Of a DNA stretch of 64,000 nt, positions 11,034-19,898 are shown in pieces. The notes under the pieces were generated by a model that had not been told where the DNA came from, did no database searches, and saw only the letters and a list, made by a program, of their open reading frames with translations. Each line of letters opens with the position of its first letter. Within the stretch, counting starts at the first letter, position 1. The stretch covers positions 61,923 to 125,922 of the forward strand of contig JBCCWS010000013.1 of the NCBI GenBank assembly GCA_039193195.1, given 5' to 3'. This DNA is from Pseudomonadota bacterium. Its GTDB lineage: Bacteria > Pseudomonadota > Gammaproteobacteria > Steroidobacterales > JBCBZW01. Made by a program: the position numbers and the translations under genes.

Positions 11034-12689
11034 ATGGCTGACATAGAACGCGAGACGATGGAGTTCGATGTGGTCATCGTCGGCGGCGGCCCCTCGGGCC
11101 TCGCCGCGGCTTGCCGCATCCGCCAGCTCTGCCAGGAGAGGGGCGAGGACCTCAGTGTCTGTCTTGTCGAGAAGGGCTCGGAGATCGGCGCGCACGTGTT
11201 GTCCGGCGCCGTCTTGGAGACGCGCGCACTGGACGAGCTGTTTCCCGATGCAGGTAACGACGGCGCCCCCCTCGGCAGCGCGGTGAATGGCGATGAATTC
11301 TGGATGCTGCGCGGGGACAGCAAATCCATGCGCGTGCCCGACATGTTCATCCCGCCTCCGATGCACAACGCCGGCAACCGCATCGTGAGCATGGGCAAGC
11401 TGTGCCGTTGGTTGGCGGAACAAGCCGAAGCGATGGAAGTGAACGTCTTCCCCGGGTTCCCCGCCGCCGACGTGCTGGTAGAGGACAATCGCGTCGTTGG
11501 CATCGTTACCCAGGACATGGGCGTCGGCCGCGACGGCCAAGCGAAGGACGCCTTCGAAGCGGGTTACGAGCTGCGCGCCAAATACACGATCTTCGCCGAG
11601 GGCTGCCACGGTCACCTCGGCAAGCAGCTCATGCAGCGCTTTGAGCTGCGTGACGGCGCTGACCCGCAGCACTACGGCATCGGGCTCAAGGAGGTCTGGC
11701 GCATCGATCCCCAAAAACACCGCGAAGGCCTGGTCGTGCACACGCTCGGCTGGCCCCTCGACAGCCACACGGAGGGGGGCGGCTTCCTCTACCACGCGGA
11801 AAACAACCAGGTGTTCCTCGGGTTGATCATCGCGCTGAACTACCGCAATCCTCACCTCAGCCCCTTCGATGAGTTCCAACGCTGGAAACAACACCCCAGA
11901 ATCCGCGAGACGCTAGAGGGTGGCGAACGCGCGTCCTACGGCGCGCGTGCCGTCAACAAGGGCGGTATCCAGTCGCTGCCAAAGCTCGTGTTTCCGGGCG
12001 GGATGCTCGTAGGCTGCGACGCAGGCTTCCTCAACGGGGTGAAGATCAAAGGCAATCACACCGCCATGAAGACCGGCATGCTAGCCGCCGAAGCAGTCTG
12101 TGAGGCGCTGTTCGCTGGTGACGAGGGAGGCCAGACGCTGGAGGCTTATCCAAAGGCTGTCGATGCCTCTTGGGTTTATCAAGAGCTGCATCAAGGCCGA
12201 AACTTCGGCCCGGCCCAGCACAAGCTGGGACTCTGGCTGGGCGCGGCTTTCACCTGGGTCGATCAGGCGATCTTCCGCGGCCGCCTGCCCTTCACCCTGC
12301 GCAACAGAACCCCCGACCACGACGCCCTGATGCCGGCGACGCAGGCCAGCAAGATCGAGTATCCCAAACCAGATGGCGTGATCAGCTTCGACAAGCTGTC
12401 CTCCGTGTTTCTCTCGAGCACGAACCACGAAGAGGATCAGCCGGTACACCTGCAGCTTGCAGATCCCGCCCTGCCCATCGCGGTGAATCTTCCCAAGTTC
12501 GAGGAGCCTGCCCAGCGCTATTGCCCTGCAGGTGTCTACGAGGTGGTGCAGGAACACGGCGCTCAGATGCTGAGGATCAACGCGCAGAACTGCGTGCACT
12601 GCAAGACCTGTGACATCAAGGACCCGCAGCAGAACATCAACTGGGTGACGCCTGAGGGCGGTGGCGGTCCGAACTACTCGAACATGTAG
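11034..12689 (+). CDS. Electron transfer flavoprotein-ubiquinone oxidoreductase
   Basis: 551 residues, standard ETF-QO length. The N-terminal FAD-binding motif is DVVIVGGGPSGLAAA; middle motifs include EIGAHVLSGAVLE, KGGIQSLPKLVFPGG and GCDAGFLNGVKIKGNHTAMK. The C-terminal 4Fe-4S domain carries the cysteines in RYCPAGVYEV and NCVHCKTCDIKDPQQNINWV. The enzyme moves electrons from reduced ETF to ubiquinone at the inner membrane. It completes the chain from the acyl-CoA and amino-acid oxidation genes at the window start. No strong ribosome site precedes ATG 11034; ATG 11058, just before the FAD motif, is an alternative. The gene converges on the SixA-like gene with a 5-bp gap. Confidence 0.96.
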   Translation: MADIERETMEFDVVIVGGGPSGLAAACRIRQLCQERGEDLSVCLVEKGSEIGAHVLSGAVLETRALDELFPDAGNDGAPLGSAVNGDEFWMLRGDSKSMRVPDMFIPPPMHNAGNRIVSMGKLCRWLAEQAEAMEVNVFPGFPAADVLVEDNRVVGIVTQDMGVGRDGQAKDAFEAGYELRAKYTIFAEGCHGHLGKQLMQRFELRDGADPQHYGIGLKEVWRIDPQKHREGLVVHTLGWPLDSHTEGGGFLYHAENNQVFLGLIIALNYRNPHLSPFDEFQRWKQHPRIRETLEGGERASYGARAVNKGGIQSLPKLVFPGGMLVGCDAGFLNGVKIKGNHTAMKTGMLAAEAVCEALFAGDEGGQTLEAYPKAVDASWVYQELHQGRNFGPAQHKLGLWLGAAFTWVDQAIFRGRLPFTLRNRTPDHDALMPATQASKIEYPKPDGVISFDKLSSVFLSSTNHEEDQPVHLQLADPALPIAVNLPKFEEPAQRYCPAGVYEVVQEHGAQMLRINAQNCVHCKTCDIKDPQQNINWVTPEGGGGPNYSNM

Positions 12690-12694
12690 TGCCC

Positions 12695-13198
12695 CTAACG
12701 GATACGCTTGCGGGACTTCGGGTAGTCGAAGCGCGTGAGCTGCCCGCTCCCCCACTCGACACCTTCCCACGTGATTGAATCGAGTGCGATCGCCGCGTAA
12801 GCCGCCGTCGGTACGTTGTCGATATCCTCGTCCGCCAAAGCGTTGACGGTGTCGGTGAGGCCGGGATTGTGGCCGATTAGGAGCACGCGCTCGTCGTCGT
12901 CGGCCAGCGCGTTGATCGTGCACAGCCAATCCTGCGGATCCCCCGGGTAGAGCGACTCGATCATTAGGATCCTATCGAGCGCCAACGCAAACGTGGGCGC
13001 AAGAAGTTCCGCCGTGGCGCGCGCACGGTGCGCCGGACTGCAGCAAATCCGATCCGGCACGCGCCCTTCCTTGCTCAGACGCTGCCCCATCTCAGGCGCG
13101 TCGCGCTTGCCACGAGCGTTGAGGGGCCGATCAATGTCCTCGAGCTCGGGATCATCCCAACTGGACTTGGCGTGCCTAAAGACGATCAGCTCTCGCAT
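12695..13198 (-). CDS. SixA-like histidine phosphatase
   Basis: 167 residues. RHAKSSWDDPELEDIDRPLN holds the catalytic RHA/G histidine near residue 8 with the SixA-type continuation. CSPAHRARATAELLA and the second histidine motif LLIGHNPGL complete the branch-2 small histidine phosphatase signature. Family members dephosphorylate phosphohistidine or small phosphoesters in the cytoplasm; SixA acts on phosphotransferase proteins, but the substrate here is unknown. The preceding serine-hydrolase gene on the same strand ends 3 bp before its start, so the two are probably co-transcribed. Confidence 0.88.
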   Translation of the reverse strand: MRELIVFRHAKSSWDDPELEDIDRPLNARGKRDAPEMGQRLSKEGRVPDRICCSPAHRARATAELLAPTFALALDRILMIESLYPGDPQDWLCTINALADDDERVLLIGHNPGLTDTVNALADEDIDNVPTAAYAAIALDSITWEGVEWGSGQLTRFDYPKSRKRIR

Positions 13199-13201
13199 CG
13201 G

Positions 13202-14323
13202 CTACGGCTGTTCGATCGCCGCCAACACGCGCTCAAAGATCAGATGGGATCGCGTGTGGCCACGCCCTTGCCCGTAGGCGGACGAGAGGGTCACCACGAC
13301 GAGCGACTCCTCCGGCACCACGAAAATCTTGTTGCCGCCGTTGCCGGAGGCGAATAAGACGTCGCGCTCGGCGATCCGCGCTAGGTACCACATGAAGCCG
13401 TATCCGTAGGCGAAGGGATCCTCATCCTCGATATTGAGAGCCTGGCGGCACGAGGCCTCGATCCAGTCCTTCGACAGCACCTGCCTCCCCCGCCAGCGCC
13501 CCTCATCCAGCATTACCTGCCCCAGCTTGGCGAGGTCAGCCGCGGTCATGTACAGATTGCCCATGCCAGTCGTGCGACCGCGCGGTGACACCTGCCAGTA
13601 CAGCTCGTAGATGCCCAATGGACCAAAGAGGTGTTCTCGGGCGTAGTCCTCCAAGCGGGCGCCGGCCGCATTCTCGACGATCGCTCCCGCTAGGAATGCG
13701 ATCGCGGAGCTGTAGGCGTAGCGCGAGCCGGGCTCGAAGTCCATCGGCAGACTCAGCACAAATCCTAGGTAGTCATCCTGCGCAACCATGCGCCCCTCAG
13801 TACCCGGCGAGTCATCGTCGTAATCATCCGATGCGAGGCCCGCCGACATGGTCAGTAGGTGCTCCACTCGAATGCCCCACAGCGGCGAGTCTTCCGGAAC
13901 ATCCCGCTCCGGAAAGTACTTCGCAACGGGAGCCGTGACATCGATCAGACCCTGACCGGCGGCGACCCCAGCGACCATCGATGTTACCGACTTCCCCGCC
14001 GAGCGAATGTCGTGCAGGTTGGTCGGGGCGAAGGAATTGAAGCCCTCGTTCAGCACCAGCTTGCCGTTGCGGGCGACCGCAAGCACACGAAAATCGCGCG
14101 GCGGCGTCTCGGCGATCAGCGCCAAGAGCGCGTCCAGCGCCTGCGTGTCGAAACCTTCCTCCGCCGGCGTGGACGTGGGCCAAGCGAGCTCGGGCTCGGC
14201 CGGGCCTCGACGCATGCCTTGCTCGTCCGCTGACGCGATGGCGCCAGTCCCGATTAGCCAAGCACACATCAGGGCGTTGCACAGGGTCGGCGCAGTCCGG
14301 CACCGCGGTGGGGGTATGGGCAT
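13202..14323 (-). CDS. Secreted serine hydrolase, beta-lactamase class C / penicillin-binding family
   Basis: 373 residues from ATG 14323, preceded by AAGGAGGAG; the ORF extends upstream to 14356, but that start lacks such a site. A signal peptide is likely (CNALMCAWLIGTGAIASADE). The nucleophile motif is SAGKS (SxxK) near residue 130, followed by the second-motif tyrosine in RYAYSSAIAFLAGAIVE (YSS where classical class C enzymes have YxN). A C-terminal glycine-rich strand FASGNGGNKIFVVPEE stands where KTG/HxG motifs usually lie. The family includes esterases, D-aminopeptidases and beta-lactamases; the weak second and third motifs make an esterase or peptidase as likely as a beta-lactamase. 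Confidence 0.88.
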   Translation of the reverse strand: MPIPPPRCRTAPTLCNALMCAWLIGTGAIASADEQGMRRGPAEPELAWPTSTPAEEGFDTQALDALLALIAETPPRDFRVLAVARNGKLVLNEGFNSFAPTNLHDIRSAGKSVTSMVAGVAAGQGLIDVTAPVAKYFPERDVPEDSPLWGIRVEHLLTMSAGLASDDYDDDSPGTEGRMVAQDDYLGFVLSLPMDFEPGSRYAYSSAIAFLAGAIVENAAGARLEDYAREHLFGPLGIYELYWQVSPRGRTTGMGNLYMTAADLAKLGQVMLDEGRWRGRQVLSKDWIEASCRQALNIEDEDPFAYGYGFMWYLARIAERDVLFASGNGGNKIFVVPEESLVVVTLSSAYGQGRGHTRSHLIFERVLAAIEQP

Positions 14324-14494
14324 TGGCCGATGCTCCTCCTTGTAACGCGAGGGCATAGGCTACGGGATGGACGGCCGGTAAAGCCAGTCGATACCCCGGC
14401 GAGCCGGCACCACCCGTGGAGATCCCTAGGTGCGCTCGCTCATTTTCCGGAAGCACCTAGCACAGGCACCCGAGTCCGCAAAGCCGGCAAACCT

Positions 14495-14524
14495 GCGGGG
14501 AGCCGCCGAGCCGGCGCTCCCCGC
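14495..14524 (-). terminator. GC-rich hairpin downstream of the PEP-CTERM gene
   Basis: A perfect 9-bp inverted repeat, GCGGGGAGC at 14495-14503 and GCTCCCCGC at 14516-14524, with a 12-base loop. It lies 45 bp beyond the PEP-CTERM stop in the direction of transcription. Only a short T-rich tract (GGTTTG) follows on the reverse strand, so intrinsic termination is plausible but not certain. Confidence 0.5.
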
Positions 14525-14569
14525 GCTTACATTAACTAGCGTATGCGCTAGGCGGTACTGCGTACTCGC

Positions 14570-15307
14570 TCAAGCGGCAAGGCGCCCACGGCGCGCGTAT
14601 GCAGCGCCGAGCACGCCAACCGCCACGAGGAGTAGCGAGCTTGGCTCGGGCACTTGGATACCGGGAACGTCGAAGACGATGTCGTCAAAGCCGATCCCGG
14701 CAGGATCAAGGTTCCAGATCGAGATGCCGGCGATGGTCGCGAGTCCATCCGCGGTCGTAAACCCGAAGAAGTCCGTATCCAAGCCCATTGGGGTCAGGGT
14801 GTCGATGAGACTGCCATCGCGCGCCCAGAACTCGAAGGTAGCCCCGCCGAGATTGCCGCCGACTGAGAGAAAGCCGAACTCCGACTGATCGTTGTCGAAC
14901 AGCACGGAAACGGCGCCCTCGCCTATCGCATCGAAGTCCGGGAACCCCAGAGGACCCAACCCCGTCAGCACATTCGATCCGCTGCGCTCGAAGATGTTTA
15001 AGTTCTGATTTGAGTCACCCGCGACGAGGGACAGGGAGCCGCCCATGGGAGTTCCGGAGAGGACGTCCGAGAAGCCGTTGAACCCGAGGGTCTGACCGTT
15101 GAAGCGCTCGCCGAAGGTAGCACCATCCAGATCGATTAGGTCGTCGTAGTTGGTGCCTGGCGCGCCACCGCCTATCAACCCCTCGAAGTCGATGAGCTCG
15201 GTGCCGGCGAGAGAGAAGTAGTCCACCTCGGTAATGGAGGCCAAGGCGCCCTGAGTCAGTAAGGTGCATACCAGGGTCGCGGTCATCGATTGCGGTAGGA
15301 CTGCCAT
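14570..15307 (-). CDS. PEP-CTERM sorting-domain protein
   Basis: 245 residues with an N-terminal signal peptide (about residues 1-24, ending near GALAS). The secreted body is rich in Gly, Asp, Asn and Phe (for example FNGQTLGFNGFSDV) with no catalytic motif. The C-terminal sorting signal is complete: VPEPSSLLLVAVGVLGAAYA followed by a basic tail RRGRLAA. PEP-CTERM tails are recognised by exosortase EpsH-type enzymes, linked to exopolysaccharide and biofilm envelopes; no exosortase gene is in this window. A ribosome site CAGGAG precedes the ATG. The body may be a cell-surface or matrix protein; ligand unknown. Confidence 0.88.
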   Translation of the reverse strand: MAVLPQSMTATLVCTLLTQGALASITEVDYFSLAGTELIDFEGLIGGGAPGTNYDDLIDLDGATFGERFNGQTLGFNGFSDVLSGTPMGGSLSLVAGDSNQNLNIFERSGSNVLTGLGPLGFPDFDAIGEGAVSVLFDNDQSEFGFLSVGGNLGGATFEFWARDGSLIDTLTPMGLDTDFFGFTTADGLATIAGISIWNLDPAGIGFDDIVFDVPGIQVPEPSSLLLVAVGVLGAAYARRGRLAA

Positions 15308-15335
15308 TGTTGATCTCCTGTAGTTTTTGTTGTTG

Positions 15336-15360
15336 CTGACAGATCAGCGGAGCCTGTCAG
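15336..15360 (-). promoter_or_regulatory. Perfect 7-bp dyad in the leader of the PEP-CTERM gene
   Basis: CTGACAG at 15336-15342 and CTGTCAG at 15354-15360 form a perfect inverted repeat with an 11-base centre, 28 bp upstream of the PEP-CTERM start. It could be an operator for a dimeric regulator or a leader hairpin. No clear -35/-10 pair was identified nearby. Confidence 0.4.
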
Positions 15361-15598
15361 AAAGCAGCGACTTCCCCGAGTCGATCACCTCAGTCCACGG
15401 TGCTCTTCGGCTGGCGTACGGTGAGTCATTCAGACAGACGGCTGTGCGAGCGCCCACCCCAGGCCCACTTACGTCAAATGCCACCCACCAGCTCGTCAAA
15501 ACACCCGCACCAGGGATCAGCTGACCACGACCTGAGCCGATATCCGTTGCCCTCGCGCCTAAGGAGCTAACGACGGTAGCCCCCTAAGGAATTCGACC

Positions 15599-16537
15599 AT
15601 GCAACGCGTCCTTTCGGCCCTAGCGGCTGCGATCACGCTTACCCTCGGCGCCTGCGGGCCGGGCCCCATGTCCACCACTACCAGCGAGTTCCGGAACAGC
15701 AAGCTGATCATCAAGATCTACGAAGACCGGGCGCCCACGGTGGAAATAGGTGACGCCCAACGCGCCCCCACCCCAATCGACGTGCTCAACGCCGACGCCA
15801 GCAAGGGCGACGTGCACGCCCATCGACTCCTCGGCCACGCCTACTGGCAGGGCAGCAGCTCCACCATCAACGGCATCAACGCCTTCCCCCGCAACCGCGA
15901 GAGTGCCGCGTGGTACTACGAGCGCGCCGCGCAGAGGGGTGACGCGCCGAGCCAGTACTTCCTCGCCCTCGCCCTAGAGCAGGGCGACGGCGTTGCGAAG
16001 GACGAGAAGAGCGCCTTCGCTTGGCATCAGGCGGCGGCCCAGCAAGGCTACGTCGATGCGCATGCTCAGCTCGGCTACTTCCTAAGTACCGGGGATGGTG
16101 GCATCCCCGTGGACCTGCTCAAGGCGGTGGAGCACATGCGTTTCGCCGCGAGCGCCGGCAACGCGATCGCGCAGCTGAATATGGGCAGCTTCTACGCCAA
16201 GGGAACTGGCGTGGAGCGCAGCATAGCGAAAGCGGCCCGCTGGTACTGGACCGCGGCCGACCAAGGAAACGCGGAGGCTATGGTACGCCTGGCCCGGCTC
16301 CTGCGCTCAGGCGAGGGTATCCCCCGGGACGATGCGGCCGCCACCCAGTGGCTCGAGCAGGCCGCCGCCGAAGGTCACGAGCAGGCCCAGGCAATGCTGG
16401 GCGATGACACGGCCAGCGGATCCGAGACGAACGCCAGCGATCCCTGGGCTGGCGATGGCGCGCCCGAGAGCGGTGATCAATGGGCCGACGCTCCAAGCGA
16501 CCCTTGGGCTGAACAGGATGGGGGCAGCAGTCGATGA
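15599..16537 (+). CDS. Sel1-repeat lipoprotein
   Basis: 312 residues. The N-terminus MQRVLSALAAAITLTLGACG is a lipoprotein signal with lipobox LGAC, so the mature protein is probably lipid-anchored at Cys 19. Residues from about 55 to 265 are Sel1-like repeats, with the A-x-x-x-Y-x-x-A-A-x-x-G/N periodicity (AAWYYERAAQRGDAPSQYFL, KAARWYWTAADQGNAEAMVR, AATQWLEQAAAEGHEQAQAM). Sel1 repeats form solenoids for protein contacts. A low-complexity acidic Trp-containing tail with two DPWA motifs follows. Its stop overlaps the protease start by ATGA, implying coupled translation and a joint role in the envelope. Confidence 0.87.
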   Translation: MQRVLSALAAAITLTLGACGPGPMSTTTSEFRNSKLIIKIYEDRAPTVEIGDAQRAPTPIDVLNADASKGDVHAHRLLGHAYWQGSSSTINGINAFPRNRESAAWYYERAAQRGDAPSQYFLALALEQGDGVAKDEKSAFAWHQAAAQQGYVDAHAQLGYFLSTGDGGIPVDLLKAVEHMRFAASAGNAIAQLNMGSFYAKGTGVERSIAKAARWYWTAADQGNAEAMVRLARLLRSGEGIPRDDAAATQWLEQAAAEGHEQAQAMLGDDTASGSETNASDPWAGDGAPESGDQWADAPSDPWAEQDGGSSR

Positions 16538-19305
16538 CCTACCTCAAGCATTCAATAGGTTTGCTAGTGCTCCTGACGAGCTGCAGCTTAGCCGCGACCG
16601 CAGCACCCGCTGACTGGACGGTGATGATCTACATGGCGGCAGACAATAACCTCGAAGACGCCGCCCTCATCGACCTCGACGAAATCGAGGCCGGCATGCC
16701 CGAGCAAGGCGTGGAGATCATCGTCCTCATCGATCGTGCAAAGGAGTATACGGAGAGCCTCGGTAACTGGACCGACGCTCGCATCCTGCGCATGCGACCG
16801 AACCAGGAACGCGGCACCCTCGCTTCTGAGGAGATCAAGCGCCTTGGTGAGATCAACACCGGCGACCCACGCAACCTGGAGAAGTTCATTCAGTACAGCG
16901 TGGGCAACTACCCTGCCAAGCGCTACGGCTTGGTCATGTGGGACCACGGCGGCGGCTGGCAAGGCATGGCCGACGACGAAGACGCCGGCGACGGTCAGTC
17001 CCACGACAACCTGAGCCTTCCAGAGCTACGCAAAGCCCTTTCCAGCGCCATCCCTCAGGGCCGCAAGCTCGATTTCATCGGCTTCGACATGTGCCTCATG
17101 GCGCAGGTGGAGATCGCCTACGAAGTGGCTGACTTCGCCCGCTTCATGGTCGCCTCCCAGGCGGTCGAGCCCGGTTACGGCTGGCCCTACGACGTGCTCC
17201 TCCCGGCCTTCGCCGAATCCACTGCCGGCCCCAAGCGTCTCGCCCAGAACATCGTGCGCCGCTACGGTGAACATACGGAGCAGGCGGGCGAGCGGGTGGC
17301 CACGCAGTCGGCCATCGACCTGAGCAAGATAGAGCAGGTGAAGGGCGCCATCGACGCCCTGACCAACCGCATCGGTCCCACCGCCCGGCAGAACTGGACC
17401 AGCCTCACGCGATCCATCTTCTGGGCGGACAGCTTCAATCCACAGGGCAAAGACACCAACCGCAAGCAGGCTCAGCAGGCTCTGTCGAGCTCCGATCTGC
17501 TGGACTTGGTGAAGCGCTCGCGGGTGATCCTCGGTGAGCAGTTCCCCGCCCAGGCGGAGTTTCAACAACTCGTCGATGCGATGGACGGCGCGGTGGTCGA
17601 CAGCCGAAACTCACTCCGCCACCGCCTTAGCCATGGCCTGTCCATCTACGCACCCCCGAGCGCCGCGACCTACAACCCCGCCTACGAGCAGACACGCTTC
17701 GGCGCCAGCAGCAGCTGGCCGAGGCTGCTCAAGGCTGTGCACCGCCACCAGGGCAGCCAGAGCGCCGCGCCGACGATCAACTACTTCCAGTACGTGGATG
17801 CCAGCAACGGCCAACAGCGCAAGACCACGTCCATGCTCGACAACACCACCCTGCGCCTGAAGGTGCAAGGCAACAACCTGCTTTGGGTGCAGAGCCTAAC
17901 GGGCCGCTACAGTGCTGAAGACAAGGGGCATCTGATCCTGAGCCGCGGCTACATGAGCGACTCGCGATTTCTCGAGGAGAAGCTCGCCGCCAGCGGCGAT
18001 GCGGCGGAGCTGTTGGTGCCAGTATTCAAAGGCAATACGGCCACCCTGGAGATGGAGGTGATGCCGGCAACGTACACGATCAGCAACGGCGAGACCTACG
18101 GCTTCGCAACCTTGGACGCCAGCGAGGCTCAGCTTGGGGAGGGCCAGAGCGTCGCCATCCTCGCCGAGTTCGAAAACGGTGAGCTCGGTCGGCACCAGGC
18201 AGTGATCTCTTTCAATCTCATGACTTGGAAAGCCGACGGCATCGCACTGCTAGTCGAAATGAAGGATGGGCGTGTGGTGCCACGAGGGGTCAAACCCCAA
18301 GCGACCGACAAGATCACCCTACTCTACGAGTTCATCCCCGACGGCGAGCAAGAGCCGTCCTTACGTCGTGGCGTGCAGATGCCTTGGAAGAACGGCCTGG
18401 AGCTCATCATGAGCGAAGTGCCGAACGGCGACTACACCACTTGGGCAATCGCCGAGAACCTCTCAGGTGAGACCCACGTGGCGCGCACCACGGTGCGCGG
18501 CGTGGCGCCCCAGTGGGAAGTGGCGGCGGGCTTCGATGGCGCACGTAAGCTTACGATCGAAAACCTCTCGGGAGTTTGGGCTAGCGTGGACGATGACACG
18601 CCGATCTTCGCGATCGGCCAAGCCCTCGGCAAGGGCCTCGCGGCGCTGGTCACCGACAAGGAGGCGCTGCCGGCCGAGGCCAAGGACTGGAAGTTCCTCG
18701 TCGAGCTGGACAACCGGCTGCTTCCCATGCTGAGCATCCTGACCTTCGATGCGAGCGGCGAGAAGCTGCTCGGGCGCATCCCGTACATGATTCTCGCCGA
18801 CCCTACACAGCCCGATAGCCTGTGGATCAAGTCGCTGATCGGTGGCGGTGGGCAAGCCGTGGGCGAGATCGTCCAAGTGCGGCGAACGCAGCGTCTGGCA
18901 GAGGCGAACAAGCCCAAACCTACCGGCGGCGGTGGAGCCAGTCAGGACGACAGCAACGCTCCCGACGATGATGACATCCCCGCGGTCAAGCCACCGACGC
19001 GAGTGCGTGTTGTGGGCGCGTGGGCCGGCCAAGGGCAAGGGGGCGTGGAGGTGTATGTGGAGCTTATGCGCGACGGCACTTTCCAGCAGATGGAGGTGAG
19101 CTACGCAGCCGGGCTGCAGGTGGAGACCTGGGGCAGCTACGACTATCGTGATAACACCATGACCGTACGCTTCGCAGGTGGGCGCCAGTGTCATGCGTAC
19201 GGCTGCGAACCCTTTGCCCCGGCGCCGATCGCACCGTTCCCCCTTGAGGTGCGCAACGACGTGATGCGATCGCCATGGGCCGTGTTGTACCGCCAAGACG
19301 AGTGA
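16534..19305 (+). CDS. Secreted clostripain-family (C11) cysteine peptidase with long C-terminal region
   Basis: 923 residues. A signal peptide (about residues 1-24, ending near ATAAPADW) precedes the clan CD peptidase core: WTVMIYMAADNNLE, the catalytic-His motif YGLVMWDHGGGWQG near residue 140, and the catalytic-Cys motif IGFDMCLMAQVEIAYE near residue 190. SQAVEPGYGWPYD, also typical of C11, follows. The roughly 500 C-terminal residues are beta-rich and unfamiliar, with a Gly-Asp-rich linker (TGGGGASQDDSNAPDDDD) before a last small domain near residues 820-923. C11 enzymes cleave after basic residues and usually self-activate. Translational coupling to the Sel1 lipoprotein suggests a membrane partner. 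Confidence 0.9.
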   Translation: MTYLKHSIGLLVLLTSCSLAATAAPADWTVMIYMAADNNLEDAALIDLDEIEAGMPEQGVEIIVLIDRAKEYTESLGNWTDARILRMRPNQERGTLASEEIKRLGEINTGDPRNLEKFIQYSVGNYPAKRYGLVMWDHGGGWQGMADDEDAGDGQSHDNLSLPELRKALSSAIPQGRKLDFIGFDMCLMAQVEIAYEVADFARFMVASQAVEPGYGWPYDVLLPAFAESTAGPKRLAQNIVRRYGEHTEQAGERVATQSAIDLSKIEQVKGAIDALTNRIGPTARQNWTSLTRSIFWADSFNPQGKDTNRKQAQQALSSSDLLDLVKRSRVILGEQFPAQAEFQQLVDAMDGAVVDSRNSLRHRLSHGLSIYAPPSAATYNPAYEQTRFGASSSWPRLLKAVHRHQGSQSAAPTINYFQYVDASNGQQRKTTSMLDNTTLRLKVQGNNLLWVQSLTGRYSAEDKGHLILSRGYMSDSRFLEEKLAASGDAAELLVPVFKGNTATLEMEVMPATYTISNGETYGFATLDASEAQLGEGQSVAILAEFENGELGRHQAVISFNLMTWKADGIALLVEMKDGRVVPRGVKPQATDKITLLYEFIPDGEQEPSLRRGVQMPWKNGLELIMSEVPNGDYTTWAIAENLSGETHVARTTVRGVAPQWEVAAGFDGARKLTIENLSGVWASVDDDTPIFAIGQALGKGLAALVTDKEALPAEAKDWKFLVELDNRLLPMLSILTFDASGEKLLGRIPYMILADPTQPDSLWIKSLIGGGGQAVGEIVQVRRTQRLAEANKPKPTGGGGASQDDSNAPDDDDIPAVKPPTRVRVVGAWAGQGQGGVEVYVELMRDGTFQQMEVSYAAGLQVETWGSYDYRDNTMTVRFAGGRQCHAYGCEPFAPAPIAPFPLEVRNDVMRSPWAVLYRQDE

Positions 19306-19307
19306 CC

Positions 19308-19321
19308 GGGCTGGGCAGCCC
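19308..19321 (+). terminator. Short hairpin immediately after the protease gene
   Basis: GGGCT at 19308-19312 and AGCCC at 19317-19321 pair around a 4-base loop, 2 bp after the C11 peptidase stop. There is no T-run behind it, so it is a weak terminator candidate. Confidence 0.3.
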
Positions 19322-19831
19322 CAGCGCCGTCACCGCTAGGGCGGCTCGGGGCGTCTGCACGTTCACGCCGATCCAGCCGCGAAGCACTTGCTTGGTGAGA
19401 AGGCAGGATTCGGCACCAGGCTTCCAGGCACACGTCCATGCGTGGCCATCGCACACCTGAAGAGATCACCGAGTGCGCTGCTCCCAAGCGTGGTCCGCCG
19501 AACACACTCTCCAGGGCGCTCGCCCGGCTACGAACCCGCCTCCAATGCGCTGGATCGACTTCTTCTTCGCGTCCTAAAGAAACTCATCGCCTGACTAGGA
19601 ATCCGGGTCTGAGCGCGCCGGTCGCCAAACGCAGCACAGCAGCCAGGGCCCCACGCATGCAATCGACCGATCATCGCTCGATCACCTCGCCTTCCTCGCC
19701 CGACAACGGCACGCCCTGTCCCCCGCTTGCCCACGAGGCCCGGCGCCTAGTGCGCAGAACCACGGTAGACGCTCCCGCGCCGCCAACGCGAGGGGCACGA
19801 CGAGGGCCGTTCGCGCGCTTGGAGTGAGTAC
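19322..19831. other. Intergenic region, nothing recognised
   Basis: About 510 bp without a supportable gene. Short open frames exist on both strands but show neither family resemblance nor a ribosome site. The last part leads into the promoter region of the following membrane-protein gene. Confidence 0.5.
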
Positions 19832-19872
19832 TTGACGACCCATAAAGAGTAGTTTAAGTTACCTAAAGTAAC
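19832..19872 (+). promoter_or_regulatory. Putative promoter with palindromic operator before the membrane-protein/HTH pair
   Basis: TTGACG at 19832-19837 is a good -35 box; with a 17-bp gap, TAAGTT at 19855-19860 would be a weak -10. Overlapping it is the palindrome GTTACCTAAAGTAAC at 19858-19872. A palindrome over the -10 and start region is where an autoregulating HTH protein would bind, and the second gene of this pair encodes one. The AT-rich stretch stands out from the surrounding GC-rich sequence. Confidence 0.4.
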
Positions 19873-19898
19873 GCTAGAAACTCATTTGGAGTACCAGA

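Noticed and set aside
19388..19827. Several small ORFs in the gap after the C11 protease
   Set aside because: None has family resemblance, a good ribosome site or consistent codon use.
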